Of a DNA stretch of 64,000 bases, positions 1-14,927 are shown one piece after another (positions within the stretch are counted from its first letter, which is position 1; each line of letters begins with the position of its first letter). The notes beneath the pieces were generated by a model, which was given only the letters and a program-made list of their open reading frames with translations, did not search any database and was not told the origin of the DNA. The stretch comes from Diphasiastrum complanatum (taxonomy: Eukaryota; Streptophyta; Lycopodiopsida; Lycopodiales; Lycopodiaceae): contig CM055101.1 in the NCBI GenBank assembly GCA_029204225.1, positions 37,007,648 through 37,071,647 of the forward strand. The letters run 5' to 3'. A program made the position numbers and the translations under genes.

Positions 1-862
1 GTCGCATCTCATCTACGTATGCTCGTGCCGCATACATCTTGATCCGCTACCTCAAATGGAATATCATGTAGCCCATTAGCACATGCCTTTGCGTTTAAAC
101 ATCCCATGAACCATCTAAGTGCTGTGTGCAATCTCTCTACAATTGAGCCTTACTCTCTTCCCAAATGTCTCTTTTGCTCATCCAATTGAATTGAGAATAG
201 TAACTTGCTCCCTAATGAGGCAAATAGCTTTGGTTGATAAGTGCATGATGATTGCTACAAAAACACATCAATAGTGAAAGTAACAAACTTGCTCTTGGTC
301 TTCTCATAATGGATGCCATGTTGTAGATGTCGAGTAAGGTAGCACCAACAAAGAAAGCTCACAATATTGCATAAGTTGTAAAAAATAGCTTTTCTATGGA
401 TTCAGACATAAAATCTTACAAAAATTATAATAAAGTAAGTCATCTTGGGTAGCACAATATACCCAATTTTCTCCCACACTCGGGGGAAAAGAAAACAAGC
501 TACTTAATTCCAGCTGTTAAACATAAAAAGAATTTGTTTCAGAAACCTGGATGATCTCAAATAAAAAGAAAAGAGCAAAACCATATTAATTTTAACATTG
601 TGAAAACACATGCAAACACATGAATACTATGGATTTTTATTGGATAGAAAGAATAAAACATTAGAAGTCCTGGATTTCTACCAAGTTGTTTGTCAAACTA
701 AGCTCATACTTTTTTGAAAGAAGTCTAAATAATTCTATTTTCATTTCCCTTATCCAAACGACACAAGTATCAAACAGATTTACTGGTAGTCATATACTAA
801 ATTGCTTACATCAAAATGTATTTTGAAAGGCCATAAATGAAGCTAACATGAAAATCACTCAC
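1..862. other. Left edge: start of intron 10, no exon found
   Basis: Follows the exon 10 donor in the direction of the gene. AT-rich, without any frame resembling the second C2 domain on the minus strand and without recognisable transposon proteins. Probably intron. Confidence 0.5.
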
Positions 863-1093
863 CTGACCCCTATGCTTAGCTTCCATTGTGTTCTCCAAGT
901 CTTCAACCAATGTTAGCCAAAACTCAGCAAGAATGCCAGGCTTCAACTTATTGAGTGGAACCTGAGCACAACCAAGTAAGTCATCTGTATGAAGGCTATC
1001 TTCATCAAATATTCGAATGGTAAGCTTTTGTGTGGCGAGATCTTCCACTTCAAATTGAAATTGCTCATTCCAAATAGGATTTAGCTCGTTATT
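863..1093 (-). CDS. SYT-like exon 10: second half of C2A
   Basis: 77 codons between GCAG|AAT and [23 protein letters not shown] and [16 protein letters not shown] are the C2 strands and second calcium loop with acidic residues DED. It ends in KHRGQ, where the family continues toward the second C2 domain, not found in positions 1-862. Confidence 0.92.
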
Positions 1094-4000
1094 CTGCAAG
1101 ATTGAAAGTCCAAAAGTTACAACATCTAAATATGATAGAACTACCAATTCTAAGAAATTTGCTTCATCACAAAAGGAAAATGAGGTTAAGATTCTAATAA
1201 GAGCTACAATGCTTTTATCACCTACAATAGTTCTACTCTTTCTCATTTGCTTTGGTATTGGCCTGACAAAGATAATTGCGTATGGGTCAGACTTTCCAAA
1301 TGTATCCATGTTTAATAAGTTCTTTGCTTGCACTAACTTAACCATCAAAGTTCCCATTGGTTCCAGCTCCAAATCCCTAAGAATCAATCATTTACAGGGC
1401 AATGTTAGAAGAAACTATAGTCCACAAAAAAATCAAGGTAATGAAGTTGTTTTGTTAAATTGTAGGAAGAAGTACTTACTACTAACTAGAGCTTACATTT
1501 TTGTTGAAGAAAGACCAAGTATCACAAATAATAGATATGATGGTAATTGCAAACATGTACTATGTATCACATTCTACTACAATTTTGGCTTGTACCTATA
1601 ATCTCCAGGTAGAATGGGTATCACTTTTCGCATAGGCCACAATAATGAGTCCGTCAGGGAAGTCTTTATCATCACCTAAAGAAAACAATATAAAAGCAAA
1701 TCACATCTCATGAAATCGGTGTCATCCAATCAATAATCATAGCCATAAAAAAATAAAATAGTTTAGAATATATCAACCACAATCTCTACAAGAAACGTAA
1801 TCCTATTTCTCGTTATCTTTTTCATTGAAGCCTTTTACGAAGACACTCGTAACAGGTCTAACATGTTGTAACAAAGACATGGAACGTAGAGTTGTGTGTG
1901 TAGCCTATTTCCAAAGGGATCAATAGCATAGCTTACCCCATTGGAGGAAATGAGCCAAAGAAAGAGAAATTGTAATCTAGAAGCTTCAAGAATCCCAAGT
2001 GCAAAGGATGTCCAAATAAGTAGATTAAACCATGTGCAAAAGTTGTGGAACAACTTACAAGGTGAACACATGAAAGAGAAGGACCAAGAAAAGCAAATCC
2101 AAGAACTTCATAGTCTATGAACCATAGATCCAGCGGTACCAGGTACTGCGGATCCCAGTACCGCGGATCCATATTGGTACTGCAGCACCAGTATGGTGCC
2201 GCGATACCATTATATATATATATATATATATATAGATATATATATATATATATATATAGATTACGAAAAATACACTCACCATAACCGCGGTACCACCATC
2301 CTGCTGTACCATAATGGCGGTACCATGGGCCACTATGCTATGAACGTAGAGACTATCTAGTAAATTTATGCGAGCTCCTTAAATTGCCTTTTCAAAGTCT
2401 TGACATGGGAGCAATTGATTTTTTGACCTCTCCTTGTCATGCAAGATATTTTATCTTCAAAATGTACTTCTGGAAGGTGACATCACTAACCAGAATGTAA
2501 TGAAGTGGCTTGGATTAAGTCACTATGTATGTAACTGTTTAGTTTTAGTACCAATACCAATGCATAGTTACATAGCCAATGGAAAAAAGGAACGTAACAG
2601 GGACATGAGAGTTGCAAATATACCATTAAGTCTCTTAGCTAGAAATGTCTTTCATAGTGTTGAGGATTTTCTGGCATGTGATGCAAATGATTGCCTTGAA
2701 TAATATGTACAAGTTTCAATATAAATATAGAATTCATCACCTTAATGAAGAATATGATTGTGGCTACCTAAGTCCCATTGTGAGCATATGCCAATTGCAA
2801 ATGGCATGTCTAGTAAGTTGTAATGCTAGCAAAAATGGCATGTTGGTTATTTAGAAGTTAATTTAATGATATGATTTGGCCTTACTTGGATCTTTGTGGA
2901 ATTCGGTTAGTTAATAGGTCACACTTTGTAAATCACATGTTTTATGAAATAAAAGTATTTTTCAACTAAAATTAGACAATTTCCTTTTATTAGGTAAACA
3001 ACAGTGATGGATAATAGTCCTACAACGTCAAGTGGTGCTACTACTAGAGGCATGCCCAATTATCTTCAAATTTGTCAACAAAAAGTGCGGCACTTAGTGA
3101 GATGAATAATCTAAAAAGTTATATGGAAGTTTTACGTACATAGGTGAAAAGTCTAGCCTCTCCCAACTTAGCGTTCTAGCCTAAGCCATACAATAGAGAG
3201 AGGGATAAGAAACCAAAGAAATTAGATAACTAGTTGGTCAAATGGAATGGCTACTAATCTCCATAATATTCCTGAAGAAAAGAAAATAGAAGCTATACTT
3301 ATGTTTCTTTGTGGTAAGGCATTCTCATGGTGGCAGGATTCACAACCTAATTTGAAATCGTTCCTGGTAGCTGATGATTCAGACTACTACTACCAAAGTA
3401 TCGATTTCAAATTGGAAACTAAAATTCTAGATGCAGATACCCAAGAATTCATGGATTTGCTAACTAAGGTTCCATCATTCGATTCCAAATTGAAGTTGTG
3501 GGAATTTGTCCTAGGCTGGCCAACATAAAATAAGAGTCAAATCACTTTTTTAGTTCCATAATTTGTCTTCTTGACAAACCACTCACTAAGTTTGATTGTG
3601 CTGCGTGCATTTAGTATTGCTTTTTGCCAGACGAATTGTTTCATTTGAAACACACTGCTTGTAATCATGAAGTTAGTGTATTGGACAGTGGATCTACTTA
3701 TAAGACATTTAATATGGTAGAAGACATTCCTACTATTGAGCAGCCGAAAGGGCATGTATGCGAGGGGTGCATACTTGGAAAGTTTCAAAAAAAACCTTTT
3801 CCAATTGATGGAACTATAAGGGTCTTGATAAATTTGATTTGGTTCATAGTGATGTTTGTGGTCCAATGAGGACCGAATCCATTGGCAAGTGCATCTATTT
3901 TGTGACTTTTATTGATGACTTTTCCTGTTTTACATGGATCTATCCTATGAAGGCTAAATCGGAAGTTTTTCAACGTTTCAAAGATTTTCTAGCAATGGTG

Positions 4001-5839
4001 GAAAATCGGTTTGGGCATTCTTTGAAGACCCTATGCACCGATCGAGGAGGGGAATACATTAAGAATACGTTCGGTGCATTTCTTCGAGAAAAGGGAATTC
4101 TACATCAAATGACAACTCCCTATACGCCTCAACAAAATGGTGTTGCCGAGCGAAAGAATCGCACACTTATGGAGATGGCCCATTGCATGCTCGCAAAGGG
4201 GCTGCCTCACAAGTTTTGGGCTGAAGCGGTTATAACGGCAGCATACATAAGCAATTGTTGTCCTACTAAAGCATTGAAAGTATTAACTCCTTATGAAGTT
4301 TGGTATGGAAAGAAGCCTACAATCTCTCACTTTCGCATTTTTGGTTGTACGGCTTATGCTTTTGTTCCGGATAAACTTCGTACAAAGCTTGAGGATAAAG
4401 GAGTTAAATGCATTTTTGTTGGCTATAGTAGTGAAAGCAAAGGCTATAGGCTATTCAATTTGAGCACTAACAAGATTATTGTTAGTCGTGATGTGCATTT
4501 TGATGAAAAAAATTCATTAGATGTGGCCCCAAATCATACCTTGAAGGGGGATAGCCCACATAGTGTGAATGTTGAAGTTTTTCCAGATTTGGTACCATCT
4601 TCTATTGCTAGAGATAAGGGGTAGCAATCAACCAGTTTCGACCTGCCCAACACCTCATCACGTATAGAGCCTAATGTTCATCAAGAACTGCTCGTTGTTG
4701 CTCAAAATCGGCCTGCAGGAGCTGTTGACAGCAAGGACCAGTTTTGGAAGATCTTGGACAACCAAGTGCGGTGTCGGAGGATCTTGGACAGCAAATTGTA
4801 AGAAGAGACATTCGGGGCTTGCTTCAGTCCATAAAGTGCCTTCTTGAGAAGACAGACTTTATCTTCCTCATTGAGAAAGCCCAAAGGCCGACGAGAAAGT
4901 TGAAGACCCCTATGTTGTAGAACACCTGATCAGATAGATCTCGGTTCTACTAACAAAGTGCACAGTTTACTTGACAAAGGATGAGAAACAAACTCAAACT
5001 CGAAACATTTCTATTCGTGTTCAACCTCGAAAGATTCGCGCAGACGCTCTACAAGTGGACATTGCTTTTTCTATGGAAATTCTGCAATTTCGTGGTCAAG
5101 TAAAAAGCAGCCTACTGTTGCTACTTCTTCTAGTGAGGCAGAATGTAGAGCAATATTTTCAGCCACAACAAAGTGTTTATGGCTGAGAAGACTACTTGTT
5201 GACATGACGTTTGGCGAGCCCTCAGCCACTCTTATCTTGAGTGATAGTCAAAGTGCTATTGCCATTGCACGGAATCCTATTTTTCATGCGAGGACGAAGC
5301 ACATCGAGATCCATTTTTCGGGAGAGACTTCATGATGGCGACATTTTACTTGAATACTATCCTACGGAGGATAATTTTGCGGACCTCTTCACGAAGGCGT
5401 TGCCTAGAGTCAGATTTGAAGCTTTATGCAAAGCTTTAAATTTAATACCACGTGGTGGTTTTATTACATAGTGAAGATTTCAGTTTTTGCATTGTCATTT
5501 AAGGAGGGTGTTAGAAATAAATGACTATGCTGAAGTTAATCCATAGGTTACTTTGACCCAAAAGGTCGAGATTTGTGTAACCGTGGGTATTTAGTTATTT
5601 AGGCCATGTTAAGTTTGTCGTAAAGTTGTTGCACCCAATTTTGGTCATGTACTGACTCGTGGGTCCTTAGGGGTCTAATTTTGTTTAGGGGCCCTATCTT
5701 GACTTTTGGGGTGCCCTACATTTACTAAGTGGTTAACCTTAGGGTAGCATTTGGCCACATCCAGGTAGAGTACTTAGATGCTCATTGTGTATTCCATTTG
5801 GACAGTTTGGCTAAGCATTGCTCTCCAGTGCTCTTGTTG

Positions 5840-5906
<67 letters not shown>

Positions 5907-8900
5907 GAGTTGGGCGCCCAGCCTCTTCTCTCTTGTTTTCTGTGGAGATTGATTGATAACTAGATCTTGGTGACCTGACTCTTGCTTTCCTACAAATGTG
6001 ACTCGTCATCTATAGAATCTCATATGTGTGCAGCCACCTGGAACAAAGCACTGACCATCATGCAATGTGGAACCATCAATAGGTATTGGAAAGGCTTCTT
6101 GACACCACTTTAATGTTCGTTGTAGCGGGGACGCTGAAGGACTCGCAGAATGTGAAATGGTAGTAGTTGCCTATGGCCAATCATCAAGAAAGGACATATG
6201 TAACCTCGTCTGAGGTCTAAGCAAATAAGCAATATAATAATTCATTAATATTCTTAAAATATAATGAATTCACCATTTTGTTTTTCCAGCCAAGTCCATT
6301 GTTCAAATAGCTCGATTCTCGTCATTACAATGACCATTATGAAGCTAACTCTACAAAAAGAAACACAATTAACATCAAGATAAAATACAATACAAAAAAT
6401 CTAGAGACATCATTTAGAAAAGATTGGCCTACTCTTACTACAGTCACCCAGTTGAGAGACACATTTTATCTATCTATGCACTGGAGTTGTTATATTCCAA
6501 ATATTTTTAAAAAAAACTTATTTCACATTGTTTAATACTACTACACTGGAGCCAAAAAGAGCAAGAAGCTTTTAATAATCTACTTACAGCTATGGATATT
6601 GCAAACAATATTATGATAGATGAATTATTGATTGTTCACAAGAATTTGAAACAAGTCACCTTTTGCTTCTCCAATGTTGCTTATTAAGAAGAACATGGAA
6701 TGTTTCGAATGTGTATTGACTATCAAGCTCTTAACATAGCATTAAAAATGGATATCTAATTCCGAGCGTAGATGATCTATTGGGTGCCTTGTAGGGAGGT
6801 AATGTTTTCTCAAAAATAGATCTACGCTCATGATATCATCAGATAAAGGTCAAGGATGAAGATCAACACAAAACAACTTTTCAAATTAACATGGAAAATT
6901 AAGAATTCAGAGTCATGTCATTTGGCTTAACTAACAATTCTGCCACATTAGAAGCCCTTATGAACAGTATCTTTGAATCTTATTTATACTTATTTGTATT
7001 GATGTTTTTACATGATATTTTAATATAGAATAAAAACATGGAAGAGCATGCAAAACATTGAATTTGTTTTTGAGTATTCTATGAGCATATAAATTGTTTG
7101 CAATACTAACCAAATGTGAATTTGTTTGGGATGAGGTGGAATACTTGGGACACATTGTTCCTAAGGAGGGAATTAAGGTGGATTAGAAGAAAATTGAACA
7201 ATCAAGAATTGGAAAGCATCTCACAATGTAAGAAAATTGAGAGGTTATCTAGGTTTGGCATCAAATTATAGAAGATTCACTTAGAACTTCTTAAAATTTG
7301 TCGCACCATTGACTCATTTTTTGAGAAAGGACCAATTCGAGTGGAAGGAAAAAGTTCAAATGAGTTTTAAGCTTTTAAAAAAGCTCTGTTCCTAGGACAA
7401 CCTTACTTCAACTACCTTTCATAATTACTATAAGAACACCCAAGATAGATCTACAAAGATCAAGAACACAAGAAATATGTATAATCTATACAACACCTCA
7501 AAAAGTTATCTTGTGACAATTTTCCCATCCAATAGACGCGATCTAACCAAGATTTGTCTCCCCCTTGCAAATTGCAATAGAATAGTTACAACCCATTGTG
7601 CATGGTCTCTCATTCCCTAGGTGTTTGTGCAACTGCACTACCCATGCAAAAGCTACAGGAGGTCTCCCAATACAACCTGGTGACCCCATAGGGTCTAGTA
7701 AGTCAAGTATAGCCAAAACTAATTATTGAACCCATTGTACAAACCACAAGGAGTCACTCTACCATTATCGAGGCTTCCCTAACCCCATGGCAGAGTTTAG
7801 TTAGGTCCATAACCAAGGACTCCTTAAAAAAAATTTCTGTCCTTAGATATTAAGTCCTCAAATATGGAAGTCAAGGAAGTTTCTCTTTAAACTCTCAATA
7901 GACTCCCAAGGATTATCACCCTCAGTACTCCCTTTCCATTGTACCAATGCACAACCAAAGGAACAATAGGAACTGTTGAAAGTATAGCAACAACTTAAAC
8001 AAATGGCATAAGGGAAATAGTAATATCAATGGTGCTAGGAAGAAGAGCAATATTTTGTTGTTCCAACTTGCGTTTGAGAGCCTTGAACTTTTCTAGGCCG
8101 CCAATTCTTCTTTTGAATGTATGATTTCCAGCATCTTCTCTTCATCCTATATTTACCATTCTTGAAGCTCCTTTTTCTTAATGTCACCACTTGCAAGTAG
8201 TTCTTGGAATTGGCTTGCTAATGGTTCCAACATTAGGTTGAGCTTGATGAGTAAAGGACTCGTAGTAGGAGAAAATGCCCCATAAAATCAAATTTTTATC
8301 TTAATTTAAAAATGGGTATTTGACACACCCGGCTGACATCTAGAGTCTAAGTAAAAATGGTTGGAGTGCTTACATACAAACATTATAGTTATCGATGTTT
8401 ATGAGCTAGGGGAAAAATCAGCGAAATCTCTTGAAATTGGAAAAAACTGCAATGACCTAAGGAGATAACAAAAAAGGCAAATGATTTATATCGTGGTAAA
8501 ATTTATTAGCTTTTTGTCAAGATTTGTAGGAAGAAATAGCAAGTGCTTTAGCCATATTGCTAGTTTGTTTAGATTTTATTCGGCCCTTATTTTTTGTTGC
8601 TTCACAGATTTTCCTAAAGCTTTAAAGTTTAGCCGTAAGTATATCCACGTATAGAATTCTTAAGAAAATGACAAAAATCTAGAAAAAAGATGAAAAATTA
8701 AAGTTCCAAACTTGGTTGTGTTATAGTAAATTAAGGATTCCAAAATGTGTTCCTATGTAACTAACTAAAGATAAATGCAACACTTTAATGTGAGATGTTT
8801 ACATGATGGAGATACCCAAGTTCAATATTTTGCAAGTAGAAGATACATCTACCGATAGACTTTGCTCATAATAGATATGGGATATTAAGCTGCTGAAGAA

Positions 8901-11900
8901 ATTGATTTTAGAAGCTTGCAAATTATCACTCATTTGGACTGGATGCCCTTAGTGTTTCAACTTTCAAGAGACATTGTGACAGATCATTTGAATGGGATCA
9001 TTGTAGATTCAGTGAATTTTATGGAGTTCCAATAATGTGGTTTTGATTGATGGAAGCCTAGTCTATGTGATTCCTCGCTACTAGCCATAATCTGACTTCC
9101 TATCAAACATTAAGACAGCTACTTTCTATTCCACCGTGGCTTTTCTTGCCCTTATGCAATTATGGAATATAATGACTAGTTCATGTGGGCTTTTATCAGC
9201 AGGAAAACACTGTTGAAGCTTAATTAAACTTCAGAGCTACTTAAGTCTCCAATTAGTGATTCAAACAAACGTTGAGTTGACATCAATAAAAAAGTACACC
9301 ATAAAGATAATGTAAGACTTACATCAAGTATACCTGCTAGTCCAGGAATGGAGACAATTTCTCCACCTACGGCTTTGAGCTTGAAGTCAAACTTTTTCTG
9401 TTAGCAAAATCCAGTCCCATTTCTCATTAACATATTAGAAAAGAATAAATGGGTGACTGAAAATTGAAATTCGTATTACAACTCATAGTGCAGAATACAA
9501 ACTAAATGTATTAGAGCAATCACCTGAACACGCAAAGAACACATTATTGCTCCAAAGCAGGGGAGCTCTTTCACTAAAGGCTTGAACACCAATCGAAAAA
9601 TACCACAGAATCCAATGTCTTTGACCTGAAACACCACTCCAGTAACCATTATCTCAAAATAAAACTTGTAAGTTCATTGGGGCACTAAAAGGAAGCATAA
9701 TATAATGCTATTTCCCACAGAAAACAGCGAGAGATTAAGCTGTTTGAATGAAAATATCAATAGCATGGTTTATATGTCAAGGCTTTTGGATCTGAATCGG
9801 TTAGTTTGTTTATTGAAAATCGCAACAGCTCATGAAAATGATGTGACAAGATAAATTGACCCTACTCCCTCACAGAAGTATTTTTCTTAAAGTTCACGAA
9901 CTTCAAAAAATGAAAAACTGGTGTCAATGTCTCCAAAGCACCTAAATAAACAATTCAGCTTATTAAAAACCATTGAAATGCTCAAATCTCAGAGCAATTT
10001 AAACAGCTTTTGATAGGATGCCAAGCACCCTTAGACTTGAGGAATAGACAGCACCTTAAATAGCAATTGAGCAATGAGAAACCAGGAATTATTCAAATGT
10101 TAGTATCAACATGTGATCCTATGTCATTTTGAGCCAGTGCATCCTAACCACCAAGGTTAGGTAAGGAAACCACAATGCCATATTAGAAGTTAGAACATAT
10201 TTGTTAGCAGACATTTCATCAACCTGTTATTATTATGAACAACTGTCAGCACATTGGGGTTTGATGACTTTAATATCTCCCTCTTTATAAAAATCGATCT
10301 AAACATTTTAACATCACCACACTACTACGGAATAATGCAATATAGTAGCCTGGACCTTTACAGGCAGAAAAACTACCTTGATAGGCAGAGTGACACCCAT
10401 TGCAGTCCGAATAGCCAGGACAATCTTTGGATTGCCATCCCATTGCAGTTCCACTTCCATAACGATCTCTTCATCTGTCGTATCAATCATCTGCACTCCT
10501 GTTCATATTTAGGAGAGGTTAAATCAGATATTACCGAAACCAGTATTTGTCTCTCAGCTTTCTCCACAGCTTGTTTGTAGTTTGAAGAAATCTCAGCACG
10601 GAAAGCTCCATAATATTATCTATACAAGACAAAGTTTAGAATGATTTCCTTTTCTAATAAGACCCAGCTTGCAATTTTCAATTGAGTATTCCCTGTTAAA
10701 TGCAGTATCATAACCAGGCCTCTAACTCTATCTAGCAGCCGGACTATTGAAGGAAGTACAGGGGCTCAGTAGAACATAAATTTGGAAGACAGGAAATTGC
10801 AGAAATAGATGGAGCTTGGTTTCCAGCTACATGTTAATAGCATCTTACCAGAATTACAAGGGAGATACCTTACAATTTTTTCCTACAAGGGAGATACCTT
10901 ACTATTTTTTCTTACTAGGGAGGTATTTTTTCTTTTTGGACATTATAAATTAGAGATTCTTTTCAAGTCACTGCCTATGGTTAAACATGATTTTTTGAAC
11001 CTTGTGGGCCCCTACTATTCTTGTAAGCAAGAGACCACAAGGCTGTAGATACTAGAAGCTGCAATAGGAAGAACTTCCAACTTCTCCACAAAATTCTAGC
11101 AAAGCCTATCTAAATATCCGACTGATCCAACAATCAATTACACAACACCACAACATTTGTAGATGATTGAAAGATCTTTGTAACATAGTTAGATTCCATA
11201 ATTTTGTAGTTCGTTGATACTCGTGCAACACAAACCCTATCTTGAAATAAATTTACTATCACATAGTACATACCTTTATGCTATCTTTATCAGTAGAATA
11301 TAGATTTGAAGTGGCCTAAATAGCATTGCAAGGTGTGCCCTCCATTATTTGGATTCACGAGCATTGTTTTAGCAACACTAATCGAAACCTGATTTCTTTT
11401 TCCAAAAACTGATTTAAGTTTTATACTTGGGTTTCAAGGTTCTGGAACACTAGAACTCTAAACCATCGTTCAAATGCAACTTAGTCCTAAACTAACACGT
11501 GACACATGCAAATTAATGACCAACTCATGCCAATAGGCAATACCTTGATACGCATGACACAAAGAAGTTGCTCAAACCATCAAACAACATGTGCCTCATA
11601 AATAGGACCAAGGGTCCCATTCAACATACTTCATAGGACACATGTCCCTTTGAATAGCCAACAACTAAATTTTAGGAGGTCAATCCAACAAACTCTTTGC
11701 ACCTATGAACTTGTTAAAAGCTCGACACTTCAAACTAGTGACCTTGTTGTGTATCAATTTACAATCTCGTCACCACACCAGTCGATGGTCAACAGTCGAT
11801 GGTGGCCAAGCCATGTTTACAACTGAGCTTTGCACTTTTACAAGCCTACAAAGGAGCAAGCATGTAGTAGCATATTGCATCCCTTACCTCTTCAAGCGAC

Positions 11901-14858
11901 ATCTTCCATGATGATAGATTCTTGTACTATACATGTCAGTTGTGCTCAATCTCCCGTGTAGCATCACTAAGAAGTCTACCATGTCACACAACCAGGTACT
12001 CACAAAGCAAAAAACTATACAATCATTCTAGGTACTTTACTTGCAAGTTGTGGTCAATGTCCCACATCGATCGTGTCACAACCAAGAACTCACAAAGCAC
12101 TTGTCTTTGCCTCATCTTTAATGTCCTCCATGCATCACCTCCCCATGCTTTTGAAAACAAATTATCTCCATCACGTAAAAGCCTCTTTAAGCATGAAACA
12201 TAAAAAACAAGATGAAATCTACAATCTCGAGGCAACGTTGATTAATTATCAACCTTATTTATCATTTTTCAGAGTCCACAATATCTTGGTCCTTGAAGAT
12301 GATTTATAGCACGTCACCGCCTTAAAGCTAGCCAAGTCTCTCAAATTTGCAAAAAACGAATGTCCAAACATTCTTGGTGTGAAATTTTAATCAACAAATC
12401 TCTAAGCTTGATCCATCGCTTATTTTACATTCTCTTTTGCCGACTCAATGATTTTATTCATTTGAGTAATAGATTACATAGCCCTATGAACTTTTTAAGG
12501 CATAAATTGCCTAACAAGAATAGATGGCCTATAACTATGATTTAGCTCAAAAGACTTATTTTCATAGAAACATTCTTTTAATCAGTATATGAAAACTCTA
12601 ACAATAGCAAATTATGATCCCACTATGTCTCTTAATACTCAACAACGCCCCAAGCATATCTCACAAAGTTTGGTTAACTCTCTCTTCGCACACCAATTTT
12701 ATGAATCATGATGATCTACAATACTCCTTCCCAACCGCACCTCTAACTTACCAAACATAGCAACTTAAAATTCACTAGTAAACCATGAACCCTATCAAAT
12801 GCAAGTAATCCAACTATTTGATGAAATTTGAATCTATGCTAAATAAACAAGTTAGCTTTACTATCTCTCTTAGTATGGTGGAATCAAACTTTAGGAGTCT
12901 GTCAAACAACTAAGACAGAATTAAATTGTTGGCGCGAATGTGGAAAATATAAAATACAGTGCATAAAAATATTTTCCTATGTCCCTTTAAGAATAGGCAG
13001 TGGAGAACCTACAAAGTCAACTGTTCAAAACCTTCTATGCCTAACACTGCAATCTATTGTCACATAGTGGTAAACATCCTTCTTTAAGCTGAAGCAACCA
13101 CAAGATTACACAGGTCCACCTTATAGGTCTTTCCACTTTGAGATGACCAAAACTAGGGCTGTCAGGATTGGAATGTTGAATGCATTATCCCGTAACGCAT
13201 CTCCTCAAAGGCTAGAATTAGAATCTTTCCATTCCACTTGGACAGACCATTATCAAGATTCAATTGTATACCTAAAACAAGTACAAGCAAATTCAAAAGA
13301 GTTTTACCTCTTGAGATATTATATGATCATCAATAAGGATCCCATTGCCAAAACTTTTTGATCTCAACTAACAAGTCATTTTCAATTACTACAAATCTCA
13401 TGTGATATAATTGAATTTCAGGTTTCCTTATATTTCATGGCATTGTTTGTCTTGAGTCATCCAAAATCCATCCCATTGTGTCTTGGCCTACTCCTAATCC
13501 ACATGATGTACACTATGCCTTAAAGTAGTTGGTACCATTCTGCGCCACGATCGAGGTGTCATAACTTACGAGTTTCAAAGTATCCGCTCCTACGAGACAC
13601 CATATTGTAATCCTTCCAAAGACCTTCTTACCATTATGCACGCTATCAAAAAGTGGAGATTACTAACTATATCAAGTCTTTTTCAATCTCTACACTAACC
13701 ATCAATCTATTTGATATCTAAACACCCAAAGAGATCTAGCAATCACCAATCATCATTTATTTTCGTGATACACTCAAGGGTCTCATTCCTACTGTATCCT
13801 AGCTCTAAAGTCTTGAGACTGCAAAGTTGTCTACTCAACATTAGATATTGATTTCTCAACACCTCATTCTAATACGTTGGAATGCTAGCCATCCGGTCTG
13901 TGGGACGAGGTAGACATTGTCAGGCGGGTTGCCGACAAGACCAACAAGACTGGTCAGAAGATCGTGCGTTGCCGATACTACCTCGTCAAATTTGCTGCGT
14001 CCCTCACTCGCCTTAAAGGCCACCTGCTTGGTGCACGCGCCAAAAATGGTGCCACCTTAAAAGTTGCCCCTTGTGGCAGCATGTCCATCCCCGACTCAGA
14101 GGGGTTCATCTGGGAGACGCGGTGGAACTACTTTCATAGGAGTATCCACAGCATTGCACACATCTTGCATCCCCTCTTCCTCTCTTCCGACACAGATATC
14201 AGACAGGGAGCTCGAGTCGAATTGGCTTGAGTACATCTACAGGGTGGGTCCACACATTGGCTTGGATCCTATCAGACTCATGGAGGAGTTAGCTGCATTT
14301 TGTTTCGGGATATGCACGTTCGGTCACCCGGCTGCTCAGGATCCAAAGAGGAGGCAACTCCCCATTACCTGGTGGACCATGTTCGGTAGCACATATCCCT
14401 CCATACAGCGTCTTGCTCATCTCATCCTCTCTTGCTGTGCACATGTGCTGAACCATTTCATTGCACGTACCACAGGATTGCGCTGCCTCCGTGTGTGAGC
14501 GTGATTGGAGCACATGGGCCCTCGTTCACACGAGGAGAAGAAACAGGCTGTCAGTGAGTCAGCTAGAGCGGTTGGTGTTCTGTAGCACCACGCACGTCTC
14601 GGCAGGAGACTGCCGACCATTACGAGCGCATTACAGGTGATGGGCTATTCTCCCATAGCATGTTGGTTGACGTCTCACTAGAATGTAGGTTTCAAATTTT
14701 GATCAAGTTGTTGTTCTGACACGCTCAATCTTGACCTTGCAGACGAAGATATCTGATTTGGAGCACCAGATTGACTTGCCTACGGACAGTGTCCATCCCA
14801 TGCCTGTAGATGACTTGGGAACACAGTTGATGGCAGAGAGAGAGAGGGAGCTTGCTGA

Positions 14859-14927
<69 letters not shown>

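Noticed and set aside
1209-1601. 130-codon plus-strand ORF
   Set aside because: Antisense to SYT-like exon 9; the minus strand has clear C2 motifs and splice sites.
5729-6009. ORFs of Ser-Leu or Arg-Glu repeats
   Set aside because: Translations of a (CT)n microsatellite on both strands; no gene evidence.
10254-10580. 108-codon plus-strand ORF
   Set aside because: Antisense to SYT-like exon 5.
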